Of a stretch of DNA of 51,308 bases, positions 1 through 8,876 are shown one piece after another (the stretch's first letter is position 1; each line of letters begins with the position of its first letter). This DNA comes from Acidithiobacillus marinus. GTDB lineage: Bacteria; Pseudomonadota; Gammaproteobacteria; Acidithiobacillales; Acidithiobacillaceae. Below the pieces are notes generated by a model, which worked only from the letters and a program-made list of their open reading frames with translations, was not told the origin of the DNA and made no database searches. Both the position numbers and the translations under genes were made by a program. The DNA lies in the NCBI RefSeq assembly GCF_002847505.1, contig NZ_MXAV01000035.1, forward strand, positions 1 through 51,308, in the 5' to 3' direction.

Positions 1-1
1 G

Positions 2-1120
2 AGGAACCCTACAAATCAACGCGCTTTTTTTAATGATGATAATTGTAAGCGGCTTATACAAACCCACAAGGACGATTGGAATACCTACGAAACCTCCTGG
101 GACTTCAATATCCTCCCACTACTGAATCCCGACTACCGCCAGCCAACCCTGAAGGCCACTTACCAGAAGCTCCGCGCCCACTGGCGAGAGATGACACAGG
201 AGATGCAGAGGTTAGAGGAAGAGAACAACCGCATCTTCATCGAGGCCTACGGCATGCAAGATGAGCTGACACCCAAGGTGCCGCTCAATGAAATCACCCT
301 GACCTGCAACCCACACTACCGCTACGGCAACGACAAGAGCGAGGACGAGCTGGAGGCGCTGCTGCTGGCCGACACTATGCGTGAGCTGGTCTCCTATGCT
401 GTGGGCTGCATGTTCGGCCGCTACGCGCTGGACAAGCCAGGGCTGATCCTGGCCAATCAGGGCGAGACCATCGAGGACTACCTAAAGCAGGTTCCGGAGC
501 CGAGCTTTCCTGCTGATGACGACAACGTCATTCCCATGCTCGATGGCGGTTGGTTTCCTGACGACATCGCCGAGCGCTTCCGCAAGTTTCTGCGTGTGGC
601 CTTTGGCGAGGAACATTACGAGGAAAACCTCAGATTCGTCGAGCTGTCGCTGAACATCAAAGGCAAGCGCAACTACAGCATCCGAGATTACTTCCTCGGC
701 GAGTTCTACAGTGACCATGTCAAACGCTACAAAAAGCGCCCGATCTACTGGCTGTTCTCCAGCCCCAAAGGCAGCTTCAACGCGCTGATCTACATACACC
801 GCTACCGTCCGGATACGGTCAGCGTGGTGCTCAACGACTACCTGCGCGAGTTCCGCACCAAGCTCACTGCGCACAAACACCATCTGGAAGCAGTCAGCAT
901 CAGCGCAAGTGCAAGCCAAGGCGAGAAAACCAAGGCGTTGAAGGAAATCGAGAAAATCACCAAGATGATCGCCGAGTTGGAGGAATACGAGCGCGAGGTG
1001 CTGTACCCTCTGGCCACCGAGCAGGTGGAGATTGATCTGGATGACGGCGTCAAGGTCAACTACCCCAAATTCGGCGCGGCCTTGAAGAAGATTGCAGGAC
1101 TGGATGTGGTGGAGGATTAA
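2..1120 (+). CDS. pglX: BREX-1 adenine-specific DNA methyltransferase PglX, C-terminal part (5' end outside window)
   Basis: The reading frame is open from base 2, so this is the last 372 codons of a longer gene and the first apparent ATG (191) is internal. PglX is the methyltransferase of BREX phage-exclusion systems; it marks host DNA at a non-palindromic adenine site and also takes part in defence. The catalytic NPPY region is N-terminal and lies outside the window. What is seen is the family's C-terminal part: a W-x-T-x-E-T-S-W-D-F stretch near base 80, then EEENNRIFIEAYG, and a late charged coiled-coil region around bases 900-1010. Six bases separate its stop from the next gene. The assignment rests on this tail together with pglZ and brxL downstream; brxA, brxB and brxC would be expected to the left. 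Confidence 0.88.
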   Translation, partial: RNPTNQRAFFNDDNCKRLIQTHKDDWNTYETSWDFNILPLLNPDYRQPTLKATYQKLRAHWREMTQEMQRLEEENNRIFIEAYGMQDELTPKVPLNEITLTCNPHYRYGNDKSEDELEALLLADTMRELVSYAVGCMFGRYALDKPGLILANQGETIEDYLKQVPEPSFPADDDNVIPMLDGGWFPDDIAERFRKFLRVAFGEEHYEENLRFVELSLNIKGKRNYSIRDYFLGEFYSDHVKRYKKRPIYWLFSSPKGSFNALIYIHRYRPDTVSVVLNDYLREFRTKLTAHKHHLEAVSISASASQGEKTKALKEIEKITKMIAELEEYEREVLYPLATEQVEIDLDDGVKVNYPKFGAALKKIAGLDVVED

Positions 1121-1126
1121 GTCAGG

Positions 1127-2218
1127 ATGACCATTTCTTCCTTATTCGTTGGTGCTGACTATCAGGCATGGTTGAAACAGATCAAGAACCGCATCAGTTC
1201 TGCCCGTCTGGGCATGGCGCTGGCGGCGAACCGCGAGTTGATTCGATTTTATTGGGACTTGGGGGGCATGATTACCGCCAAGCAGGTGCAAAGCCAATGG
1301 GGCGACAAGGTCATCCCACAGCTATCAAAGGATTTACAACGGGAATTTCCCGAGATCAGGGGGCTGTCGGCGTCCAACCTGAAATACTGTCAGCGTTTTT
1401 TTCAGTTCTACTCATCGGGCGGCGGGGATAACGACTTACCCGTAGACATCGCCTTAATGCCATTTGGTCAACAGGCTGTTGACCAAATTCCTTGGGGGCA
1501 CAACATTCTGATCTTCACCAAGTGCGCCAGTGTGGCTGAAGCGGTTTTCTACATTGCCCAGACCATCGAGCAGGGCTGGAGCCGCGACGTTTTGGCCTTG
1601 CAACTCAAATCCAAGTTGTATGACCGGACGGGCAAGGCAGTAACGAACTTTGCCAGCACCTTGCCCGCGCCCCAGTCGGACTTGGCTCAACAGACCCTGA
1701 AAGACCCCTATACCTTCGACTTCATGAGTATGACCGCCCCGTATAACGAACGGGATGTGGAACAGCAGCTTACCCGGCACATCACCCAATTTTTGCTGGA
1801 GCTGGGCAAGGGGTTCGCCTTTATTGGTCGCCAATATCATCTGGAGATCGCCGGGAACGACTATTACATCGACCTGCTTTTCTACCATGTCACCTTGAAG
1901 TGCTATGTGGTGGTGGAACTCAAAAACCGCAAATTCATTCCCGAGTATGCCGGTAAGCTCAATTTCTATTTGTCCGCCGTGGATAGCCTGCTCAAGCGCG
2001 ATGATGACCAGCCCACCATTGGCCTGCTGCTGTGCCGAGACAAAAACAATATCGAGGTGGAATTTGCACTGCGCGATATGAACAAACCCATGGGAGTAAG
2101 CGAATACACCTTGCTGGAGACTTTGCCCGATAACCTGAAAGGCGCGTTGCCAACCGTGGAAGAGATAGAACAGGATTTGTGGCAATTGCAGGAGGATGCC
2201 GGTCATGAACAGAATTGA
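1127..2218 (+). CDS. YhcG/DUF1016-family PDDEXK nuclease
   Basis: A 363-residue protein with the two-part build of the YhcG (DUF1016) family. The N-terminal half is a helical, probably DNA-binding region (about residues 10-150, with an ARLGMALAANRELI segment). The C-terminal half is a PD-(D/E)xK nuclease fold. The active-site signature is visible: Asp249 in YYIDLLFYH, then Glu264-x-Lys266 in VVVELKNRKF. The nuclease core therefore looks intact. It starts 6 nt after pglX, and the next gene's start lies inside its last codons, so it is inserted between two BREX core genes and is very likely co-transcribed with them. Members of this family recur in defence islands, but their substrate is not generally established. 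Its role here as an accessory BREX effector is inference from position. Confidence 0.85.
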   Translation: MTISSLFVGADYQAWLKQIKNRISSARLGMALAANRELIRFYWDLGGMITAKQVQSQWGDKVIPQLSKDLQREFPEIRGLSASNLKYCQRFFQFYSSGGGDNDLPVDIALMPFGQQAVDQIPWGHNILIFTKCASVAEAVFYIAQTIEQGWSRDVLALQLKSKLYDRTGKAVTNFASTLPAPQSDLAQQTLKDPYTFDFMSMTAPYNERDVEQQLTRHITQFLLELGKGFAFIGRQYHLEIAGNDYYIDLLFYHVTLKCYVVVELKNRKFIPEYAGKLNFYLSAVDSLLKRDDDQPTIGLLLCRDKNNIEVEFALRDMNKPMGVSEYTLLETLPDNLKGALPTVEEIEQDLWQLQEDAGHEQN

Positions 2219-4700
2219 AGCTGCCTTGACCAAACTTTTCGACCGGCACCGGATCGTCTTCTGGTATGACGCCAAGCAGGAATTGCGCGACGATTTCGAG
2301 GCGCTTGCGCTACCCGGGGTTGAAAAACTTAAGCTTGCCAACAATGAGTACGGCATCAAATACAGGATCCTGCGCGAACAACCGGAGCAGAAGTTTCTGC
2401 TCTACCGTGAAGGCCCTCAACCCGATGATCTGGATAACTGGCTGCTGGACGTGCAACTAGCCCACGGTGAGTTCCGTACCGATCAGGTGGCCATCTGGCT
2501 GTCCGAACTGGAGCTTGGCCCGGAGTTCACGGAGGTGGTGCAGGCTCATGCGGGGTTCTTTCAGACCAGCAAGCGTAAGGACGCCCTCAAGAAGCTGCTG
2601 AACACGGACGATTCCGCAGTTTTGATTCGTCTGAAAATGCTGGGGATATGCACTGGCAGCGAGCCACGCATGGATGCGGTGGTGGAAAATCTGCTGCAAG
2701 AGCTGGCCGAGGGTCGGGACGAGAAGATCAATCTGATCGGCCGATGCAGCCTGGATGGTTTTCTCTGGGAGCAGATGACTCGCAGCTATGGCTACAAGTC
2801 TGACGAGCCGGGTATTAGCGATTTTGCCATCGAGCTGTTCAAGTCCTGCTACGCCATGGGTACCGACGGTCCGGTGAAGCTGACCGGCGACGCCCTGGTG
2901 TTTCTCAAGCGTTGGAAAGACAGTCGTCAGTTTGAAGACGGTTTCGAGACTCTCTCGGGACAGTACTCAGGGATCCTCGGCATTGAGCAGGATCTGGCGA
3001 AACGCGATTTTCGCGAGTTGATTGAGTTGGATTACTTTCGCCTGATTGACCAGAAGATCATCAGCGACCTGGTACGGGCGGTGGCAGACCGCACGGTCTC
3101 CATCGGTGACGTGGCGATCTGGGTGCGCCAGCGGCGGCAGAGCCACTGGTATCGTGAATATCGCGACTTATACGAGGCAGTCGATTACGCTGCCCAGTTC
3201 ACTCACGCACTGGGTGAGGCCAAGCTCGAAATGAACAGTCTGACCGAAGGCGTGCAGCGCTACAGCCGCTTCTGGTATCTACTTGATCAGCTCTACCGCA
3301 AATTCACTTACCATGTGCGCATGTCGGGACAGGCGTCTCTTATGGGTGGCCTGACTGAGCAGGTCGAGAATCTTTACTCCAACAACTACCTATTGAAGCT
3401 AGGAGACCGCTTCCAAGCCTTTGTGGATGCAGCATCAAAGTGGGAAGCCTTACCAGTGCGTAAGCAGAATGAATTTTTCGAGCACTGGGTTCGACCATTC
3501 CTGCGCAAGGATAACAAGGTCTGTGTGATCATTTCCGACGCTATGCGCTACGAAATCGGCGATGAGTTGCTGAGTCTGATTCGTCAGGAAGATCGTTACA
3601 GCGCCGAACTGGAACCAGCACTTTCGATGCTGCCCAGCTACACCCAGCTTGGCATGGCGGCGCTATTGCCCAACAAGACACTGGCGATTGCCGACAACGA
3701 AAGCGGCACCGTGCTGGTGGATGGACAAAGCTCTCAGGGAACAGCGAATCGCACAAAAGTTCTCCAGGCGGCATTGAATGGTAAAGGTGAGGCTATTCAG
3801 GCTGAAGATTTCATGCAGCTCGATCGGGATGGATGTCGCGAACTGCTAAAAGCCAATGATGTGCTGTACATTTATCACAACCGAATTGACCATACGGGCG
3901 ACAAGATGCACTCAGAAGGTCAAGCCTTCGAGGCTGCCCAACTCACCCTGGATGAAATCGTCAAACTGGTCAAAAAACTGACGGCTGCCAACGCAAGTAA
4001 TATTCTGGTTACGGCTGACCACGGTTTCATTTACCAGAACCGCGCCTTGGAAGAGAGTGACTATTCAAGTCTTGATGTTGAAGGTGATGCAATCCTGTAT
4101 CGAGATCGACGCTTTGTGTTGGGCAAAGGGTTAAAAAACGCACAAAGTTTGCGTAAGTTCACCTCAGAGCAACTTGGCCTGTCCGGTGATGTGGAGGTGC
4201 AGATTCCCAAATCGATTAATCGCCTGCGTTTGAAAGGCTCCGGCAGCCGCTTTGTGCATGGCGGCGCGACGTTGCAGGAGGTGGTGATTCCGGTGCTCAA
4301 GATCAACAAGAAGCGTCAGAGCGATGTCACCGCCGTTGAGGTGGACATCCTGCGTGGAGCCAGCTCGGTGATTACCTCCGGGCAACTGGCGGTGATCCTG
4401 TACCAGGCTGGACCGGTAACAGACAAGATCCAGCCGCGTGTGCTGCGGGCTGGCATCTACACCGAGTCGGGCGACCTGATATCAGACAGCTTTGAGCTGA
4501 CCTTTGATCTGGGCTCGGACAATCCCCGGGAGCGGGAGCTGCAAGTGCGCTTCGTCCTAACCCGCAAGGCCGACGAGGCCAATGGCCAAGAGGTCATTTT
4601 ACGGCTGGAGGAAAAACACGCCGGAACTTCACATTACAAGGAATATAAGTCGCTCCGCTACCTGGTGCGACGCTCATTTACCAGCGACTTCGACTTTTAA
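2205..4700 (+). CDS. pglZ: BREX-1 phosphatase-like protein PglZ (type A)
   Basis: PglZ is the signature protein of BREX and Pgl systems and has an alkaline-phosphatase-like core. I chose the ATG at 2205 because GGAGG at 2191-2195 sits 9 nt before it; the earlier in-frame ATG at 2196 abuts that ribosome site. The product is 831 residues, usual for the BREX-1 form. An N-terminal helical part (about residues 1-400, beginning MNRIEAALTKLFDRH) precedes the phosphatase-like core. Core motifs are present: VIISDAMRYE (metal-binding Asp), SMLPSYTQLGMA (putative nucleophile region), IYHNRIDHTGD and LVTADHGFIY (metal-binding Asp-His). Nothing suggests inactivation. It overlaps the end of the YhcG gene by 14 nt and is followed 14 nt later by brxL. 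Confidence 0.95.
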   Translation: MNRIEAALTKLFDRHRIVFWYDAKQELRDDFEALALPGVEKLKLANNEYGIKYRILREQPEQKFLLYREGPQPDDLDNWLLDVQLAHGEFRTDQVAIWLSELELGPEFTEVVQAHAGFFQTSKRKDALKKLLNTDDSAVLIRLKMLGICTGSEPRMDAVVENLLQELAEGRDEKINLIGRCSLDGFLWEQMTRSYGYKSDEPGISDFAIELFKSCYAMGTDGPVKLTGDALVFLKRWKDSRQFEDGFETLSGQYSGILGIEQDLAKRDFRELIELDYFRLIDQKIISDLVRAVADRTVSIGDVAIWVRQRRQSHWYREYRDLYEAVDYAAQFTHALGEAKLEMNSLTEGVQRYSRFWYLLDQLYRKFTYHVRMSGQASLMGGLTEQVENLYSNNYLLKLGDRFQAFVDAASKWEALPVRKQNEFFEHWVRPFLRKDNKVCVIISDAMRYEIGDELLSLIRQEDRYSAELEPALSMLPSYTQLGMAALLPNKTLAIADNESGTVLVDGQSSQGTANRTKVLQAALNGKGEAIQAEDFMQLDRDGCRELLKANDVLYIYHNRIDHTGDKMHSEGQAFEAAQLTLDEIVKLVKKLTAANASNILVTADHGFIYQNRALEESDYSSLDVEGDAILYRDRRFVLGKGLKNAQSLRKFTSEQLGLSGDVEVQIPKSINRLRLKGSGSRFVHGGATLQEVVIPVLKINKKRQSDVTAVEVDILRGASSVITSGQLAVILYQAGPVTDKIQPRVLRAGIYTESGDLISDSFELTFDLGSDNPRERELQVRFVLTRKADEANGQEVILRLEEKHAGTSHYKEYKSLRYLVRRSFTSDFDF

Positions 4701-4714
4701 AGGGCGGGTGTCCG

Positions 4715-6781
4715 ATGAATGAACTTGACCAGAAAATTAACACACACTTCCCAGGCCTCGTTGTCCGCAAGGATCTCGTCAAGGCGGTCAAGGGCAACGC
4801 TATCGTTCCTTCTTATGTGCTGGAATACCTGCTAGGTCAGTATTGCGCCACCAGCGATGAGCCGACCATTCAGACCGGTATTGAGACGGTCAAAGAAATT
4901 CTTGCCAAGCATTACGTACATCGTAATGAAGCCGGGCTGGTGCGCTCGAACATCAAAGAGAAAGGGCGCTACAAGGTTATCGATAAAATCAGCGTTGACC
5001 TGAACGACAAGAAGGATGTCTATGAAGCGCAGTTTTCGAATTTAGGACTCAAAGACGTTCTGGTTGATTCCGGTACAGTGAAAAAGCACCCCAAGCTCCT
5101 AGTTGGCGGGGTGTGGTGTATTGCTGATCTGGAATATGAGTTCAGCGAAGACAAAAGCGCGAGCCCCTGGATATTGTCGACCCTCAAGCCAATCCAGCTA
5201 TCCCATTTTGATTTTGACGGCTATGTTGAGGCCCGTAAACAATTCACCACCGACGAATGGATCGACCTCTTGGTGCAAAGCATCGGCTTCAACCCGGAGA
5301 TGTTCGGCAAGCGCAGCAAACTGACCCAACTGGTCCGCCTGATTCCGTTTTGCGAGCGCAACTACAACCTGATCGAGCTGGGTCCCAAGGGGACCGGTAA
5401 ATCGCATATCTACTCAGAATTCTCGCCACACGGCATCCTGATTTCTGGCGGCGAAGTGACGGTTCCCAAGCTGTTCGTGAATAACGCTTCCGGAAAGATC
5501 GGCCTGGTCGGTTACTGGGATTGCGTGGCCTTCGACGAGTTTGCCGGAAAGCAAAAACGCGTGGACAAGGCCCTCGTCGATATTATGAAAAACTACATGG
5601 CCAATAAGTCCTTCTCGCGAGGCGTCGAGACGCTGGGCGCGGAGGCCTCTATGGTGTTCGTGGGCAACACTCAGCACACCGTACCCTACATGCTGAAGAA
5701 CTCTGATCTGTTTTTCGAGCTGCCCAATAAATTCTATGACTCCGCATTTTTGGACCGCATCCATTTCTACATCCCTGGCTGGGAGGTCGACATCATCCGG
5801 GGCGAGATGTTCTCCAGTGGTTATGGATTCGTGGTGGACTACCTGGCCGAGATCCTTCGCTCGCTACGCAATCACGATTACTCGGACCGCTACAAGGAGC
5901 ACTTCACCCTCTCTTCCGATATTTCTACGCGAGACCGCGATGGCATCAACAAGACCTTCTCCGGCCTGATGAAGATTATTTTTCCGCAAGGTGGAGCCTC
6001 TAAGGAAGAGATTGAGGAATTGCTACGGTTCGCCATTGAGGGCCGAAAGCGTGTTAAAGACCAACTGATGCGCATGGACTCCACCTACGGCAACGTCCGC
6101 TTTGCCTATCTGGGCGCGGATGGTCAAGCCAAGCCTGTCACTACGCTCGAAGAAGAGGAATACCCCGGCTACTACCACAAATCCATCGCGGAGGGTGAAG
6201 CCGGGGAAATCTTGGAAGCTGCACCGGACTCGCCCCAAGTTCCGTCCGAACCTCTGGCTCCGGCCGAGCCCGTCCTCAAGGAAAAACACCTTACCTTTCA
6301 GGAGAACCAGAAGGGTCTTTCCTTCGATACGCTGCTCGGCCCTTATCTCAGGGACGCGACTGCGATCACCGTCACCGATCCTTACATCCGCCTATTTTAC
6401 CAGATGCGTAACTTCATGGAATTTTTGGAGACAGTGGTCAAGCACAAGGCCCCGGATGAGGAAGTGTCCGTACATCTGATAACGACGGAAGACGAGTTCA
6501 AAGGTGAACAGCAGAAGGATAACTTGGAGAGGATGAAGGAGTCCGCAGACAGTGTGGGCGTGAACTTCACATGGGAGTTCGACGATACCGGCACTATTCA
6601 CGCTCGCCACATCGTGACCAATCACGGTTGGAAAATATCCCTGGATCGTGGTCTCGACATCTTCCAGCACTACGACATGAACGATGCATTTACCTTCGCC
6701 AATCGCCTGCAGCAATACCGCCCGTGCAAGGCATTCGAGGTGACATTTATTGCAACTGAAGGAATGTCAAATGAACATTGA
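4715..6781 (+). CDS. brxL: BREX Lon-like AAA+ protein BrxL
   Basis: BrxL is the AAA+ protein of type I BREX; studied homologues form DNA-binding ring assemblies needed for phage exclusion. The 688-residue product starts MNELDQKINTHFPG, typical of the family. The Walker A motif GPKGTGKS lies at about residues 223-230, and a Walker B-like AFDEFAG at about 272-278. A sensor-like VFVGNTQ follows, and an arginine-containing FLDRIHFYIPG stands near residue 350. The last about 120 residues (DPYIRLFYQMRNFMEF ... TIHARHIVTNHGWKISLDRG) resemble the MITD1-type C-terminal domain with a PLD-like fold found on full-length BrxL. The final 11 nt overlap the start of the next ATPase gene, suggesting translational coupling of BREX to the downstream genes. 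Confidence 0.95.
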   Translation: MNELDQKINTHFPGLVVRKDLVKAVKGNAIVPSYVLEYLLGQYCATSDEPTIQTGIETVKEILAKHYVHRNEAGLVRSNIKEKGRYKVIDKISVDLNDKKDVYEAQFSNLGLKDVLVDSGTVKKHPKLLVGGVWCIADLEYEFSEDKSASPWILSTLKPIQLSHFDFDGYVEARKQFTTDEWIDLLVQSIGFNPEMFGKRSKLTQLVRLIPFCERNYNLIELGPKGTGKSHIYSEFSPHGILISGGEVTVPKLFVNNASGKIGLVGYWDCVAFDEFAGKQKRVDKALVDIMKNYMANKSFSRGVETLGAEASMVFVGNTQHTVPYMLKNSDLFFELPNKFYDSAFLDRIHFYIPGWEVDIIRGEMFSSGYGFVVDYLAEILRSLRNHDYSDRYKEHFTLSSDISTRDRDGINKTFSGLMKIIFPQGGASKEEIEELLRFAIEGRKRVKDQLMRMDSTYGNVRFAYLGADGQAKPVTTLEEEEYPGYYHKSIAEGEAGEILEAAPDSPQVPSEPLAPAEPVLKEKHLTFQENQKGLSFDTLLGPYLRDATAITVTDPYIRLFYQMRNFMEFLETVVKHKAPDEEVSVHLITTEDEFKGEQQKDNLERMKESADSVGVNFTWEFDDTGTIHARHIVTNHGWKISLDRGLDIFQHYDMNDAFTFANRLQQYRPCKAFEVTFIATEGMSNEH

Positions 6782-8876
6782 AATACAAAACTGTAATAAC
6801 ATTGATTCCACAATAATTACTCTGACCGAGAACAAGCTGAACATTAAATTCGCGCCAAATGGTACAGGGAAAAGTACAATTGCACGGGCGTTACTGCTCG
6901 GCGCGAAAGGGGATCAAGACCTGCTGAACGAACTCATGCCGTTCAAACTCCGAAAAGAAAACCCGGATAAAAAGCAGCCGAAGGTAATGGGGATAGAAGT
7001 ACTGAATAATATCATGTGCTTCAACGAAGAGTATGTCAGTCAGTTTGTTTTCAAGCCGAACGAATTAATCAGCAACAGCTTTGATATCTTCATTAGAACT
7101 GATGCCTACAAGCAGAGAGAGCATGAAATAGAGGGATTGGTAAGTAATATCAAGCAACTGTTTTCCGGGAATCAGGAACTGGAAGCGTTGATCAACACAC
7201 TCAAGGAAATGGGAAACGCCTTCAAATTGAGTAAGACGGGCTTGGACAAAAAGTCCACCGGCATGAAGGGACTGTCAGTCGGTAACAAAATCGAGCATGT
7301 TCCTGCCGGATTGGAATCCTATACCCCGTTTATTCAGAGCCAAAACAGTGTGAGTTGGATTGAATGGCAAACCAAAGGTTGTGACTTTACTGACCTGTCG
7401 GAGAATTGTCCATTCTGCACATCACCTGCGGCTGACAAAAAGGACCAGATCAAAAAGGTTGGCGAGGAATACGACAAGAACACTATCAAGAACCTGATCG
7501 CCATCATTGACGTAATTAAAAAGCTGGGCGAGTACTTTTCTGATGAAACAAGAGAAAGGCTCACAACCATTACGACATTGAAGGAAGGACTAAAAAAAGA
7601 ACATGAGGACGCTCTCACCACAGTAAAAAAGCAAATAGACAATTTCACCGAAAAGGTGGAAAAGCTCAAAACGCTTTCCGCATTTCAGTTCAAAGACGGG
7701 GAAAAGGTTGGTGAAAAACTATCCGCATACAAGCTGGATTTGCAGTTTTTCTCGGAACTTAACTCAAATAAGATGCTGGAAGCCATCGCCCCTATAAACG
7801 ATTCCATCGACGAGGTCATCAAACAAGCGGGTCAGCTGCAAGGGAAGATTAATCAGCAGCGAAGCGAAATGAAGAAAACTATTGAGCGTCATCAGAATGA
7901 TATCAATGAATTTCTCTCCTATGCCGGATACCGCTATGCGGTTGAGATTGCCGGGGATGGAGAATTGGCTCAGTTGAAACTTTGTCATATCGATCACGAA
8001 GAGTACCTCAGCGGTGGCAATCAGCACCTCAGTTTTGGGGAAAGAAACGCATTTGCTATCGTCCTTTTCATGTATGAATGCCTCTCCAAGAAGCCGGACC
8101 TGATCATTCTGGACGATCCTATTTCCTCGTTCGATAAAAACAAAAAGTACGCCATCCTACAAATGCTCTTCCGCCGGGAAGCCGACTCATGTTTTAAGAA
8201 CAAAACTGTGCTGATGCTTACCCATGATGTCGAGCCAATCATCGATACCGTTAAGTCTCTTGCACAAAAGTTCAGCAATCAGACTTCGGCATCGTTTCTC
8301 AAGCTAACCGACGGCCAAATCAGTGAATGTGTCATTGGCAAGGATGATATACAGACTTTTTCCCAAATTTGTAAAAACTCCCTCTCATCAGAAAAAGACG
8401 ATATCGTCAAATTGATCTACTTGAGGCGCCACTTTGAGATCGCTGATAATAAGAGTGATGCCTATCAGGTGCTGTCAAACCTTTTTCACAAAGGAAACGG
8501 TAAAGCGCGTGGCGTTGATACCCGTGAGCAAAAAGATGCTGAAGGCAATCATCCGGAAATGGAGCAAGATAAGTTTGACAATGGATGTGCCGAAATATTA
8601 AATAATTTAACGGGCTTTTCATACTCACTGCTATTGAGTCGTGTCGTTGACCCAAATGCTTTGATGTCACTATACAATGCGGCTAAAAATGGATATGAAA
8701 AGCTTCAGATTTTTAGGTTGCTTGGGCTGGATGTGCATAATTCTGTGATTCAGAAGTTTATTAACGAAACTTACCATATTGAAAACGAATTCATCAGCCA
8801 ACTTGACCCTGCAAAATTTGACACCATTCCCGAATACGTCGTGTTTGAATGCGATCGGCTACTCAAGACTCAATGA
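6771..8876 (+). CDS. ABC-type (AAA_13-like) ATPase with CxxC hook, possible RloC-like effector
   Basis: A 701-residue soluble ATPase. ATG 6771 is preferred to the in-frame TTG at 6750 because the protein then begins at the conserved first strand (MNIEIQNCNNID). Walker A is APNGTGKST near residues 28-36. A split coiled coil follows, interrupted by CPFC at about residues 213-216, which resembles the zinc hooks of Rad50 and RloC. The ABC signature LSGGNQHLSFGE, Walker B LIILDDPISSFD and H-loop LMLTHD follow. The about 170 residues after the ATPase contain Arg552-x3-Glu556 and His573, an arrangement reminiscent of the R-E-H anticodon-nuclease triad of PrrC/RloC, though the Glu-His gap is shorter than in PrrC. 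ATPase identity is firm; the effector assignment is weak. It overlaps brxL by 11 nt and sbcD by 4 nt. Confidence 0.8.
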   Translation: MNIEIQNCNNIDSTIITLTENKLNIKFAPNGTGKSTIARALLLGAKGDQDLLNELMPFKLRKENPDKKQPKVMGIEVLNNIMCFNEEYVSQFVFKPNELISNSFDIFIRTDAYKQREHEIEGLVSNIKQLFSGNQELEALINTLKEMGNAFKLSKTGLDKKSTGMKGLSVGNKIEHVPAGLESYTPFIQSQNSVSWIEWQTKGCDFTDLSENCPFCTSPAADKKDQIKKVGEEYDKNTIKNLIAIIDVIKKLGEYFSDETRERLTTITTLKEGLKKEHEDALTTVKKQIDNFTEKVEKLKTLSAFQFKDGEKVGEKLSAYKLDLQFFSELNSNKMLEAIAPINDSIDEVIKQAGQLQGKINQQRSEMKKTIERHQNDINEFLSYAGYRYAVEIAGDGELAQLKLCHIDHEEYLSGGNQHLSFGERNAFAIVLFMYECLSKKPDLIILDDPISSFDKNKKYAILQMLFRREADSCFKNKTVLMLTHDVEPIIDTVKSLAQKFSNQTSASFLKLTDGQISECVIGKDDIQTFSQICKNSLSSEKDDIVKLIYLRRHFEIADNKSDAYQVLSNLFHKGNGKARGVDTREQKDAEGNHPEMEQDKFDNGCAEILNNLTGFSYSLLLSRVVDPNALMSLYNAAKNGYEKLQIFRLLGLDVHNSVIQKFINETYHIENEFISQLDPAKFDTIPEYVVFECDRLLKTQ

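Noticed and set aside
191-1120. ATG 191 as the start of a 309-residue protein
   Set aside because: The same frame is open and codes PglX-like sequence back to base 2, so this Met is internal.
1454-2359. 301-codon minus-strand frame
   Set aside because: Opposite strand of the YhcG-type nuclease and pglZ start, whose motifs are clear.
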